Assembly: GCF_009765835.1 (NCBI RefSeq)
Contig: NZ_LMUS01000001.1
Span: 496,001-560,000, forward strand
Direction of reading: 5' to 3'
DNA: 64,000 nucleotides
Origin: Granulicella sp. L56
GTDB taxonomy: Bacteria > Acidobacteriota > Terriglobia > Terriglobales > Acidobacteriaceae
The position numbers and the translations under genes are program-made. The notes beneath the pieces were generated by a model. It had not been told where the DNA came from. It searched no databases and saw nothing but the letters and a program-made list of their open reading frames with translations. Positions 19,495-30,540 of this stretch are shown in pieces. Numbering within the stretch: position 1 is the stretch's first letter; each line of letters begins with the position of its first letter.

Positions 19495-19749
19495 CTATCG
19501 GACTCGCCCGGCCGGTTTTTTCTGCTTCGGCGTCACGGTTACCGGAGCAGCCACCTTTACACCCGACTTCTCATCCATCCACGCATCCAGAAGGCTTTTC
19601 TTGAACCGCCAGCGGTTTCCCAGCTTGAACGCCGGAATAAATCCCTCCGACGCATAGCGGTACAGCGTGTCTCCACTGATGCCCAGATACTCCGATGCCT
19701 GCCGGATATCCATCACTTCGCGAGTTGCAACCTGCGCCAAAGCAGCCAT
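19495..19749 (-). CDS. Excisionase-type helix-turn-helix DNA-binding protein
   Basis: An 84-residue protein with one HTH_17/MerR-like winged helix: VMDIRQASEYLGISGDTLYRYA, then EGFIPAFKLGNRWRFKKSLLDAWM. The tail is Lys/Pro-rich (VTPKQKKPAGR) and may help DNA binding. The ATG at 19749 is chosen because GGAGG lies eight bases upstream; the frame can be extended to 19908 but that part looks non-coding. Such small proteins are often called excisionases but many are chromosomal transcription factors. There is no integrase, recombinase or attachment repeat nearby, so a mobile-element role is not supported. Confidence 0.8.
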   Translation of the reverse strand: MAALAQVATREVMDIRQASEYLGISGDTLYRYASEGFIPAFKLGNRWRFKKSLLDAWMDEKSGVKVAAPVTVTPKQKKPAGRVR

Positions 19750-19922
19750 CAGAGAACCCTCCGAACAACCGAAACAAACCGGATAAAACCCTGCTGCAAC
19801 CGGCACACCCTTTGTACCGTTTTCCACAGCCCGGCACAACCAGAAACCATCGGGTGTTAACCAACTAACCGATAACGACCCAGCGGCCTTCACTACCCCA
19901 AAACCCATGGATAAAAGAAATA

Positions 19923-19955
19923 GAAGAGCCCCAGCGAATCTCGCTGGGGCTCTTC
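19923..19955 (-). terminator. Strong intrinsic terminator after the phosphofructokinase gene
   Basis: A perfect 15-bp stem (GAAGAGCCCCAGCGA paired with TCGCTGGGGCTCTTC) with a 3-base loop, read on the minus strand 22 bases after the phosphofructokinase stop and followed by a T-rich TATTTCTTTTAT. Confidence 0.8.
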
Positions 19956-19976
19956 GCCTATGTTGCTAGCTAGAAG

Positions 19977-21020
19977 CTAAACAGCGTCCTTCAAGGGTTG
20001 CAGGCTCTGCAGGACATCCAGCAGATCCTGTCCAACCGTCCGGGTCTTGGCAATCGCATCGGCAATCGAAATGTCCGTGATCTGCGTTCCGCGCAGCACC
20101 ACCAAGCGGCCAAACTTCCCCGCATGGACCAGGTCAATCGCCGCCACGCCATAGCGCGTCGCCAGCATACGGTCGTAGGCTGTCGGTGTGCCGCCACGTT
20201 GCGTATGGCCCAGGTTCACGCTGCGCGTCTCGTAGCCGGTACGCTTCTCGATCTCCTCGGCCAGCGTCTGTCCAATGCCGCTCAAGCGCGGATGGCCAAA
20301 CGAATCCAGCGACTCGTCATGCGTGGCCACGGTACCCGCGGGGAACTTCGCCCCCTCAGCCACAACCACAATCGAGAACTTCTTGCCATGCTCGCGACGG
20401 TACTTGATCAGGCGGCAGGTCTCTTCGATATCGATTGGCACCTCGGGCACCAGAACAACGTCGGCGCCACCCGCAATTCCAGAGGTAATCGCAATCCAGC
20501 CCGCATCGCGTCCCATCACTTCGCAGACCAGCACGCGGTTGTGCGATTCGGCGGTCGAGTGCAGGCGGTCCACAGCTTCGGTGGCAATCATCACGGCGGT
20601 ATCGAAGCCGAAGCAAGCGTCCGTGCCGTTCAAATCGTTGTCAATCGTCTTCGGCACGCCAACGCACTTCACGCCGCGCTCGCTGAGTGCAAGGCTGATC
20701 GACTGCGTATCATCGCCGCCCAGCGCAATCAGCGCGTCCAGCTTGTTGCGCTTGATTGTCTCAAGGCACTTCTCGAATCCGCCTTCGATCTTCTTCACGT
20801 TTGTGCGCGAAGAGCGCAAAATCGTTCCGCCCTTCTGCAAAATCCCCGAGGTCGTCTCCAGCGTCAGCGGCATCGTCACATCGTCGATGACCCCGCGCCA
20901 GCCTTCCATAAAGCCGATAAACTCATCCCCATGATGCTGGATTCCCTTGCGCACTGCCGCGCGAATCACAGCGTTCAGCCCAGGACAATCCCCACCACCG
21001 GTCAACATTCCAATACGCAT
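19977..21020 (-). CDS. 6-phosphofructokinase with pyrophosphate-type active site
   Basis: A 347-residue PfkA-superfamily enzyme converting fructose 6-phosphate to the 1,6-bisphosphate. Motifs: IGMLTGGGDCPGLNAVIR, LGGDDTQS, VGVPKTIDNDLNGTD and CEVMGRDAGW. Counted from the ATG at 21020, the residues equivalent to E. coli Gly104 and Gly124 are Asp104 (GGDDT) and Lys124 (PKTIDND). Asp and Lys at these places are the known markers of pyrophosphate-using enzymes, so a reversible PPi-dependent reaction is likely. An AAGGAG lies eight bases before this ATG; TTG codons further up are rejected. The gene is followed by a strong terminator and has no glycolytic neighbours. Confidence 0.92.
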   Translation of the reverse strand: MRIGMLTGGGDCPGLNAVIRAAVRKGIQHHGDEFIGFMEGWRGVIDDVTMPLTLETTSGILQKGGTILRSSRTNVKKIEGGFEKCLETIKRNKLDALIALGGDDTQSISLALSERGVKCVGVPKTIDNDLNGTDACFGFDTAVMIATEAVDRLHSTAESHNRVLVCEVMGRDAGWIAITSGIAGGADVVLVPEVPIDIEETCRLIKYRREHGKKFSIVVVAEGAKFPAGTVATHDESLDSFGHPRLSGIGQTLAEEIEKRTGYETRSVNLGHTQRGGTPTAYDRMLATRYGVAAIDLVHAGKFGRLVVLRGTQITDISIADAIAKTRTVGQDLLDVLQSLQPLKDAV

Positions 21021-21083
21021 CAACAATTCTCCTTTTTAGACAACAGAAAAATCATACGCCGAGATCTCAGCCTCAGACAGGAC

Positions 21084-24365
<3,282 letters not shown>

Positions 24366-24400
24366 CTATTTCTCTTTCTCAACTAAATTTCTTTGTGTCG

Positions 24401-24425
24401 AAAAAATGCGCGGCCAAAGCCGCGC
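24401..24425 (-). terminator. Intrinsic terminator between carA and carB
   Basis: On the minus strand the 7-bp stem GCGCGGC/GCCGCGC with a 4-base loop is followed by a run of six T. It lies just after the carA stop and before the carB start, so some carA transcripts should end here. Confidence 0.7.
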
Positions 24426-24434
24426 GATGAGCTT

Positions 24435-25574
24435 CTATTTCTTCCACTCTTCCATCATCTCCCTAAAATCGCGGAAGAGATAATGCGAATCGTGAGGCCC
24501 GGGACTTGCTTCGGGATGGTACTGCACGCTGAACATCGGATCGGTCTTATGCTTCAATCCAGCCAGCGTCTGGTCGTTCAGGTTGGTATGCGTCCGCTCC
24601 ACATTCGCCGGAAGCGAATTTGGATCGACGTTGAAGTTGTGGTTCTGCGCTGTGATCTCCACCTTGCCGGTCTGGTGGTTCATGATGGGATGGTTGCCGC
24701 CATGATGCCCAAACTTCAGCTTGTAGGTCTTGCCGCCCAGCGCCAGCCCAAAGATCTGGTGCCCCAGGCAGATCCCGAAGATCGGCGTCTTTCCCTGTAA
24801 CTTCTTTACATTCTCGACCGCATAATGCAGCGGCTCTGGATCGCCAGGCCCGTTCGAGAAGAAGACGCCGTCCGGGTTCATCGCCAGCACTTCTTCGGCC
24901 GGGGTGGTCGCCGGAACCACGGTCACGCTGCAGTTCTCGCGTGTCAACATCCGCAGAATGTTTTCCTTGATGCCGAAGTCGTAGGCCACGACATGCATCT
25001 GCTTGCCGTCCGCATTTTCCGCAGGCGTCAGTAGCGTATCTCCGGTCTGGTTCTTCGGCTCGCTGGCGTCCCACTTGTAGATAGTCTTCGTGGTCACCAC
25101 GCTGGCAAGGTCGGTGCCATCCATCTTCCGGATTGCACGTGCCTTCGCCACCAGCGCATCCGCGTCAAGATTCTCACCGCTCGCGATTACGCCGCGCATC
25201 ACGCCATTGGCCCGCAGATGCCGCACCACGGCACGCGTGTCGATGTCCGAGATCACGGGCACGCCATAGCGCTCCAGATACTCATCAGCGGCCTGGGTCG
25301 AACGCCAGTTCGAGCTCATCGGCGAGAACTCCCGCGTCACCAGCCCTTCGATGTAAGGCCGTATGGCCTCCGCATCGTGCGGTGTCGTCCCATAGTTTCC
25401 AATATGCGGATTCGTTAGAACCACAATCTGGCCCGCGTAGGAAGGATCGGTGAAGATCTCCTGATAGCCGGTCAGTGATGTATTGAAGACCACCTCGCCA
25501 GACCGTTCCGTCTGCGCGCCAAAACTCTTACCACGAAAGATGCGCCCGTCTTCCAGCGCCAGTATTGCCTGCAT
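24435..25574 (-). CDS. carA: Carbamoyl-phosphate synthase small subunit
   Basis: A 379-residue glutamine amidotransferase subunit that supplies ammonia to CarB. The N-terminal CPSase domain ([35 protein letters not shown]) is followed by a class I glutaminase with the nucleophile in [16 protein letters not shown] and the His/Glu of [10 protein letters not shown]. The ATG at 25574 has GGAGAGG seven bases upstream; an in-frame extension to 25634 has no such signal. Confidence 0.96.
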   Translation of the reverse strand: MQAILALEDGRIFRGKSFGAQTERSGEVVFNTSLTGYQEIFTDPSYAGQIVVLTNPHIGNYGTTPHDAEAIRPYIEGLVTREFSPMSSNWRSTQAADEYLERYGVPVISDIDTRAVVRHLRANGVMRGVIASGENLDADALVAKARAIRKMDGTDLASVVTTKTIYKWDASEPKNQTGDTLLTPAENADGKQMHVVAYDFGIKENILRMLTRENCSVTVVPATTPAEEVLAMNPDGVFFSNGPGDPEPLHYAVENVKKLQGKTPIFGICLGHQIFGLALGGKTYKLKFGHHGGNHPIMNHQTGKVEITAQNHNFNVDPNSLPANVERTHTNLNDQTLAGLKHKTDPMFSVQYHPEASPGPHDSHYLFRDFREMMEEWKK

Positions 25575-25673
25575 TGCCTCTCCAGAGGAGTGGATTTTAT
25601 AGATTCTAACAGCTTTGGCGGGCATAAACCGCATCCTTTAAGCTGCCTCCCTCTAAACCTCTGTATTGACACG

Positions 25674-25702
25674 AAAAAAAGCCCGGAACATAGCGTCCGG
25701 GC
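25674..25702 (-). terminator. Intrinsic terminator after the His-rich miniprotein gene
   Basis: Minus-strand stem GCCCGGA/TCCGGGC with an 8-base loop followed directly by seven T residues, 24 bases after the stop of the small gene. Confidence 0.75.
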
Positions 25703-25726
25703 CTCTTCTTTATCGTAAAAAAATTA

Positions 25727-25846
25727 CTAGCGCCTGTGATGGCGATGATGATGACGACGATGATGCACCGCAGCATTTGCAGGGACGACAGCTCCTGCCA
25801 ACACAACAAATGCAATGGCACCAAGGATCAGGTTACGAATCTTCAT
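25727..25846 (-). CDS. Small exported His/Arg-rich protein (39 residues)
   Basis: The frame reads MKIRNLILGAIAFVVLAG, then AVVPANAA, then a tail VHHRRHHHRHHRR before the stop. This is a signal peptide with a probable cut after ANA and a mature peptide of about 14 residues made almost only of His and Arg. A very strong ribosome site (GGGGAGGAG) precedes the ATG by seven bases, and a terminator follows the stop, so it looks like a genuine single-gene unit. The mature peptide could bind nickel, copper or zinc, or polyanions. It is divergent from the larE gene, whose pathway uses nickel; a link is only an inference. Confidence 0.65.
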   Translation of the reverse strand: MKIRNLILGAIAFVVLAGAVVPANAAVHHRRHHHRHHRR

Positions 25847-26030
25847 AAATCTCTCCTCCCCCTCCGCTATTTCGTCTTCCGAAATAGTCAGTCAGTACAC
25901 GAAGCTTACTCTACCAAGAGTCATACTTCCAGCCACTCCGGAGTGAAATTTCTGAGAAGTTACCTGACTTATCATCTGCCTCGCCCAACTCTCCGGCATC
26001 TCTCCTACAATAGCTGTCAGGCGCCCTCGA

Positions 26031-26864
26031 ATGAACCTGCCGCAAAAATCCGCTCTTCTCGAATCTACCCTCCGCGACCTCGGCAGCCTCCTCGTCGCCT
26101 ACTCCGGCGGGACCGACTCCGCCTATCTCGCCTACGCAGCGCATCAAGCCCTCGGCGACGACATGCTGGCCGTCATCGCCGACTCCGCCTCCCTGCCCCG
26201 CGCCGAGCTGGCCGCCGCCCTCGCCTTTGCCGCCGAACACAGCATCCCCGTCCAGATCCTGCACACCGAAGAGCTCGAGAATCCCGACTACCAGCGCAAC
26301 GACAGCAAGCGCTGCTTCCACTGCAAAGACGAGCTCTTCACCCGCATGGAGTCCGAGCGCCAGTCGCGAGGCTTCCGGCACATCGCCTACGGCATGAATC
26401 TCGACGACCGAGGCGAGTTCCGCCCCGGCCAGCAGGCCGCCGCCGAACACCACGCCGTCGCTCCGCTCGTCACAGCCGAGCTCACCAAGGCCGAGATCCG
26501 CCAGCTCGCCCACGAAGCCGGTTTGGAGCTATGGGACAAGCCTGCCTCTGCCTGCCTTGCCTCGCGCATCGAGTACGGCCACCCCGTCACCCGCGAAAAC
26601 CTCTCGCAGGTCGAGCAGGCTGAAGAGGCGCTTCATGCCCTCGGTTTCCAGCAGGTCCGCGTGCGCCACCACGGCGACCTTGCCCGCATCGAGATCGCCC
26701 GCGCCGAGCTGCCCCGCGCCCTCTCGCTCGACACCCTCGACCGCATCACCGCCGCCCTGCGTCCCCTCGGCTTCCTCTACATCACCCTCGACACCCAGGG
26801 CTACCGCTCCGGCAGCATGAACGACATACTCCCTACGACCGCCATCGCTCCCGCCACAAAGTAA
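26031..26864 (+). CDS. larE: Nickel-pincer cofactor biosynthesis sulfur transferase LarE
   Basis: A 277-residue PP-loop enzyme that adds sulfur to the pyridinium dicarboxylate nucleotide made by LarB. The pyrophosphatase loop is LVAYSGGTDSAYLA (about residues 21-33). Cys175 in SACLASR corresponds to the cysteine that serves as sulfur donor in Lactiplantibacillus LarE. There is also a Cys95-x2-Cys98 pair (RCFHCKDELF); a three-cysteine set of this kind is the pattern described for iron-sulfur-cluster LarE, which would work catalytically rather than sacrificially (inference). It is the first gene of larE-larC-larB, transcribed away from the His-rich miniprotein. Confidence 0.92.
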   Translation: MNLPQKSALLESTLRDLGSLLVAYSGGTDSAYLAYAAHQALGDDMLAVIADSASLPRAELAAALAFAAEHSIPVQILHTEELENPDYQRNDSKRCFHCKDELFTRMESERQSRGFRHIAYGMNLDDRGEFRPGQQAAAEHHAVAPLVTAELTKAEIRQLAHEAGLELWDKPASACLASRIEYGHPVTRENLSQVEQAEEALHALGFQQVRVRHHGDLARIEIARAELPRALSLDTLDRITAALRPLGFLYITLDTQGYRSGSMNDILPTTAIAPATK

Positions 26865-26895
26865 ATCCCGCCTCCAACCATGAAACAATAAGCCC

Positions 26896-28182
26896 ATGCG
26901 CATTGCCTATCTCGACTGCTTCGCCGGCATCAGCGGAGACATGTTTCTCGGCGCTTTGCTCGATGCCGGACTCGCCCCCCAGGTCCTCCACGAAGCCATC
27001 GCCTCCCTCAATCTCGGAGCCTCCCTCGAGATCGAAAAGACCGACCGCAGCGGCATTTCCTCCACTCGCGCCCTGGTCTTCGACGGAACCCAGATAGCCG
27101 AGAAAAACGATTCGGCCCATACCCACGCCGAGCCGCACACCCACGACAAAAAGCCCGAAGAGAAGGCCGCACCCCACCATCACGGACGCCACCTCAGTTC
27201 CATCCGCAAGATCATTCAATCCAGCACCCTGGCAGACGAAGTAAAGCAAACCGCGATTCGCGCCTTCGAACTCCTCGGAGCCTCCGAAGCCAAAATTCAT
27301 AACGTAGACGTAGAAAAAATTCACTTCCACGAAGTAGGCGCCATCGACGCCATCGTCGATATCGTCGCGGCCTCCGCAGGCATTCACGCCCTCGCCGTCG
27401 ATCAGTGGTTCTGCTCCCCGCTCAACGTCGGCGGCGGCTCCATCGACTGCGCCCACGGCCACTTTCCTGTTCCCGCTCCCGCCACAGCGGACCTTCTGCG
27501 CGGCCTGCCCACCTACTCCGACTCCGCCGCCCCGCAGATCGAACTGGTCACCCCTACCGGCGCAGCCATTCTCCGCGCCCTCTCTCCCACCTTCAGCCAA
27601 CCGCCCGTCATGCGCGTCCATCGCATCGGATACGGTGCCGGAGGCCGCAACCCCAAAGGCTTCCCCAACGTTCTGCGCCTCAACATCGGCGAGTCCGCGC
27701 AGGCCCCCGTCACAGATACAGCCACCAACGCCGTCACCGTTCTCGAAACCGCGCTCGACGATCTCAACCCGCAGATCATCGCCCACGTCGCCGAACAAGC
27801 CCTGCAGCAAGGCGCGCTCGACGTCATGCTCACCCCGGTCATCATGAAGAAGGGCCGTCCCGGCACGCTTCTCACCGTCCTCTGCGACCCTGAAAAATCC
27901 GCCGCCCTCGAGCGCCTGCTCCTCCGCGAGACCAGCACCCTCGGCATCCGCATTCACCAGCAACAGCGCTCCTGCCTTGACCGCAGCCACCACACCGTCT
28001 CCACGTCCTACGGAGAGATCCGCATCAAGGTAGGCTCACTCGGCCACGATGAATTCAAGGAAGAACTCAATGCCAACCCCGAGTTCGAGGACTGCCGCGC
28101 CGCCGCCGCAGCCCACAACGTCCCCGTCAAACAGGTCGTCCAATCCGCCATCGCCGCATATCACTCCGGCAAATCAAAATGA
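26896..28182 (+). CDS. larC: Nickel insertase LarC (nickel-pincer cofactor biosynthesis)
   Basis: A 428-residue protein that inserts nickel into the pincer nucleotide in a CTP-dependent step. It begins MRIAYLDCFAGISGDMFLGA, the LarC/DUF111 signature, and contains KIHFHEVGAIDAIVDIV and a C-terminal LarC2-like domain with ETALDDLNPQIIAHV. Residues about 75-99 form a His-rich loop (HTHAEPHTH and PHHHGRH) that probably binds nickel. In lactobacilli LarC needs a programmed frameshift to join two halves; here it is one continuous frame. Its stop overlaps the larB start as ATGA. Confidence 0.93.
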   Translation: MRIAYLDCFAGISGDMFLGALLDAGLAPQVLHEAIASLNLGASLEIEKTDRSGISSTRALVFDGTQIAEKNDSAHTHAEPHTHDKKPEEKAAPHHHGRHLSSIRKIIQSSTLADEVKQTAIRAFELLGASEAKIHNVDVEKIHFHEVGAIDAIVDIVAASAGIHALAVDQWFCSPLNVGGGSIDCAHGHFPVPAPATADLLRGLPTYSDSAAPQIELVTPTGAAILRALSPTFSQPPVMRVHRIGYGAGGRNPKGFPNVLRLNIGESAQAPVTDTATNAVTVLETALDDLNPQIIAHVAEQALQQGALDVMLTPVIMKKGRPGTLLTVLCDPEKSAALERLLLRETSTLGIRIHQQQRSCLDRSHHTVSTSYGEIRIKVGSLGHDEFKEELNANPEFEDCRAAAAAHNVPVKQVVQSAIAAYHSGKSK

Positions 28183-28934
28183 ACAAAACATCTCTTCTCG
28201 AACTTCTGGCCGAAATCCAGCGCGGCACCCTCACCCCGGAGCAGGCCTCCGGGCGCCTCGCCAATCTTCCCTTCGAAGACCTCGACTACGCCAAGATCGA
28301 TCACCACCGCTCTCTCCGCAACGGCCTGCCCGAGGTCATCTACGCCGCAGGTAAATCACCCGAGCAGACCGCCGAAATCTTCGCCCACATGGCCGCAACC
28401 GGCATCGACGTTCTCGCCACTCGCGCCGACGAGGCCACCGCAGCGGCAGTTCTCGCCCTTACTCCAGCGGCGAAGTATCACCAGCCAGCCCGCGCCATCA
28501 CCCTTCGCCAATCGCCTCCAGCCGAGCCGCACGGCCACGTCGCCGTCCTCTGCGCCGGAACCAGCGACCTCCCGGCCGCCGAAGAAGCAGCCGTCACCGC
28601 CGAGCTCTTCGGCGCGCAGGTCACCCGCATCTATGACGTAGGCGTCGCCGGCATCCATCGTCTGCTCGCCCAGCGCGACATCCTCGCCACCGCCAACGCC
28701 GTCATCGTCTGCGCCGGAATGGAAGGTGCGCTGCCCAGCGTCGTCGGCGGCCTCGTCGCCGTTCCTGTCATCGCCGTCCCCACCTCCGTCGGCTACGGAG
28801 CCTCCTTCTCGGGAGCGGCCGCTCTCCTCGGCATGCTCAACTCCTGCTCGCCCAATGTCTGCGTCGTCAACATCGACAACGGCTTCGGCGCCGCCTATAC
28901 CGCAACGCTCATCGCTCGCGCCGCCCATAAGTAA
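28179..28934 (+). CDS. larB: Pyridinium-3,5-biscarboxylic acid mononucleotide synthase LarB
   Basis: A 251-residue enzyme that carboxylates and hydrolyses nicotinic acid adenine dinucleotide in the first step of nickel-pincer nucleotide synthesis. An N-terminal helical region (LLAEIQRGTLTPEQA) leads to a PurE-like domain with VAVLCAGTSDLPAAEEAAVTA and the glycine-rich PTSVGYGASFSGAAALLGML. Full length. Translationally coupled to larC. The target apo-enzyme is not in this operon, but a LarA-family protein is encoded about 5 kb away on the other strand. Confidence 0.93.
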   Translation: MNKTSLLELLAEIQRGTLTPEQASGRLANLPFEDLDYAKIDHHRSLRNGLPEVIYAAGKSPEQTAEIFAHMAATGIDVLATRADEATAAAVLALTPAAKYHQPARAITLRQSPPAEPHGHVAVLCAGTSDLPAAEEAAVTAELFGAQVTRIYDVGVAGIHRLLAQRDILATANAVIVCAGMEGALPSVVGGLVAVPVIAVPTSVGYGASFSGAAALLGMLNSCSPNVCVVNIDNGFGAAYTATLIARAAHK

Positions 28935-28989
28935 CCACCGTGCCATCGCTTCGCATCCAAACCTGTACGCAAGTACAGAGGAGAGCCAC

Positions 28990-30015
28990 ATGGAGCGCAG
29001 GAACTTCCTGAAGTCAGCAACCGCCGTCGGGGTCACAGCAGCCACCGGCAACATCGTCGGCCAATCCGCATCCGCCGCAAAGACCTCCAGCGTAGCCGCG
29101 CGACCTGAATCCCCCGACATGATCTATCGCGAGCTGGGCCAGACTGGCGAACGCGTCTCCGCCATTGGCCTCGGCGGCTTCCACGTCGGCAAGCAGGCCG
29201 ACCCCAATGAGAGCATTCACCTCATCCGCCAGGCCATCGACCGCGGCATCACCTTCATGGACAACTGCTGGGACTACAACAACGGCATCAGCGAAGTCCG
29301 CATGGGTCAGGCCCTGCGCGACGGCTACCGCAGCAAGGTCTTCCTGATGACCAAGATGGATGGCCGCACCAAAGAGGCCTACAACAAGCAGCTCGAAGAG
29401 TCCCTCGGTCGCCTCCAAACCGACGTCATCGATCTCGTCCAGTTCCACGAGATTATCCGCATGGAAGACCCCGACCGCGTCTTCGCTCCCGGCGGCGCTC
29501 TCGAAGCAGCCGTAGCCGCACGACAGGCCGGAAAGATTCGCTACATCGGCTTCACCGGCCACAAAGACCCCGCCGTCCATCTACGCATGTTCGAGTTCGC
29601 AGAAAAGCACGGCTTCCACTTCGACACCGTGCAGATGCCGGTCAACGTCATGGACGCTCACTTCCGTTCTTTTACGAAAGAGGTCATCCCGGTCGCACTC
29701 AAGCAAGGCACCGGCATCCTCGCCATGAAGACCTTCGGCGACAACTATATCTTGCGCAGCAAGACGGTAGAGCCCATTGAGGCCCTTCACTACGGCCTCA
29801 CTCAGCCAGTCTCCGTCGTCATCACCGGCATCGACTCCCCGGCGGTCCTCGATCAGGCCATTCAGGCGACCAAGACCTTCAAGCCGCTCACCCAGACCGA
29901 GATTGCAAGCCTGCTCGACCGCACTCGCGAAGCCGCCAGCGAAGGAAAGTTCGAGCTCTTCAAGACCACCAGCCAATTCGACGGAACCGCCGCCAATCCC
30001 AAATGGCTAGGCTAA
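28990..30015 (+). CDS. Tat-exported aldo/keto reductase
   Basis: A 341-residue protein with a twin-arginine signal (MERRNFLKSATAVGVTAATG) followed by an aldo/keto reductase barrel. The catalytic tetrad is recognisable: Asp and Tyr in FMDNCWDYNNG, Lys in LMTKMDG and His in LVQFHEI. Such Tat-type members occur widely in Acidobacteriota and Planctomycetes; NADPH would have to be bound before export, and the substrate is unknown. The ATG at 28990 has GAGGAG seven bases upstream. It starts 55 bases after larB on the same strand, so it may share the lar transcript, but a direct role in cofactor synthesis is not expected. Confidence 0.87.
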   Translation: MERRNFLKSATAVGVTAATGNIVGQSASAAKTSSVAARPESPDMIYRELGQTGERVSAIGLGGFHVGKQADPNESIHLIRQAIDRGITFMDNCWDYNNGISEVRMGQALRDGYRSKVFLMTKMDGRTKEAYNKQLEESLGRLQTDVIDLVQFHEIIRMEDPDRVFAPGGALEAAVAARQAGKIRYIGFTGHKDPAVHLRMFEFAEKHGFHFDTVQMPVNVMDAHFRSFTKEVIPVALKQGTGILAMKTFGDNYILRSKTVEPIEALHYGLTQPVSVVITGIDSPAVLDQAIQATKTFKPLTQTEIASLLDRTREAASEGKFELFKTTSQFDGTAANPKWLG

Positions 30016-30190
30016 GCCGCGGAAATCCGGCCAAAACCCCATGTCAAGCCCCTCTATCGCTCCTTCAAGCAGCATAAAGGCTGGCAACCGCAACAAAACA
30101 AATAACTTGCCTCCTCAAAAATAAATCCCGCAAAACTGCAAAACAGTTCCGCCCGATTCGCTACACTTAAAACACATGGAAATAAGCTCA

Positions 30191-30213
30191 AGGCCCAGCC
30201 AAAAGCTGGGCCT
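30191..30213 (+). terminator. Hairpin after the aldo/keto reductase gene
   Basis: A perfect 9-bp stem AGGCCCAGC/GCTGGGCCT with a 5-base loop, followed by AACTCGTTTAG. The T-run is weak, so it is a probable rather than certain terminator for the rightward genes. Confidence 0.45.
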
Positions 30214-30314
30214 AACTCGTTTAGAAACAATATTTTAGCTGTAAGCCATTTATATGCAATATTTTCCAAATTGAAATCATCGTAACTCTCTGCAAACAAG
30301 CGATTTATGCCCAA

Positions 30315-30339
30315 GGTACCCCCCCCGGGGGGGGGTACC
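30315..30339. repeat. G/C-run palindrome flanked by GGTACC
   Basis: GGTA followed by eight C, nine G and TACC: an inverted repeat of 12 bases per arm with one extra central base. It is non-coding and lies 100 bases left of the 25-base repeat copy. It may be part of a dispersed intergenic element. Confidence 0.5.
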
Positions 30340-30405
30340 CTCGAAAGGACAGGACTTATAGCATTCCCTCAGGTTTTCTTCCTTCGTTTCAGGTCTGCTT
30401 CCCCG

Positions 30406-30430
30406 TTTGTCATTCCCGAAGGGAATCTGC
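30406..30430. repeat. 25-base intergenic repeat, copy 1
   Basis: Contains the perfect 13-base palindrome TTCCCGAAGGGAA in the setting TTTGTCA...TCTGC. The same 25 bases recur exactly at 52213-52237. Confidence 0.65.
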
Positions 30431-30480
30431 GTCTTGCTCGAATCACAAAACTACATCTGGAGCAAAGTCCCTTTAAAGAC

Positions 30481-30519
30481 AAAGGGCCAGCCATCAATAC
30501 AAATGTTGGCTGACCCTTT
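30481..30519 (-). terminator. Terminator-like hairpin after the SDR gene
   Basis: Minus-strand stem AAAGGGTCAGCCA/TGGCTGGCCCTTT with one G-T or mismatch position and a 13-base loop, followed by GTCTTTAAAG. It starts about 21 bases after the SDR stop. Confidence 0.6.
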
Positions 30520-30540
30520 AAATATAAATCTTGAGAGCGT

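Larger units (their letters stand above)
30016..30540. other. Long intergenic region with hairpins and repeats, no gene
   Basis: Two genes converge on this 525-base stretch. It contains a terminator-like hairpin, a G/C-only palindrome, a 25-base repeat copy and a terminator for the SDR gene, each listed separately. I see no tRNA or convincing open frame. Confidence 0.6.

Noticed and set aside
19495..19749. Excisionase-like gene as sign of a prophage or integrated element
   Set aside because: No integrase, direct repeats, tRNA target or phage genes are nearby; small HTH_17 proteins are also ordinary chromosomal regulators.
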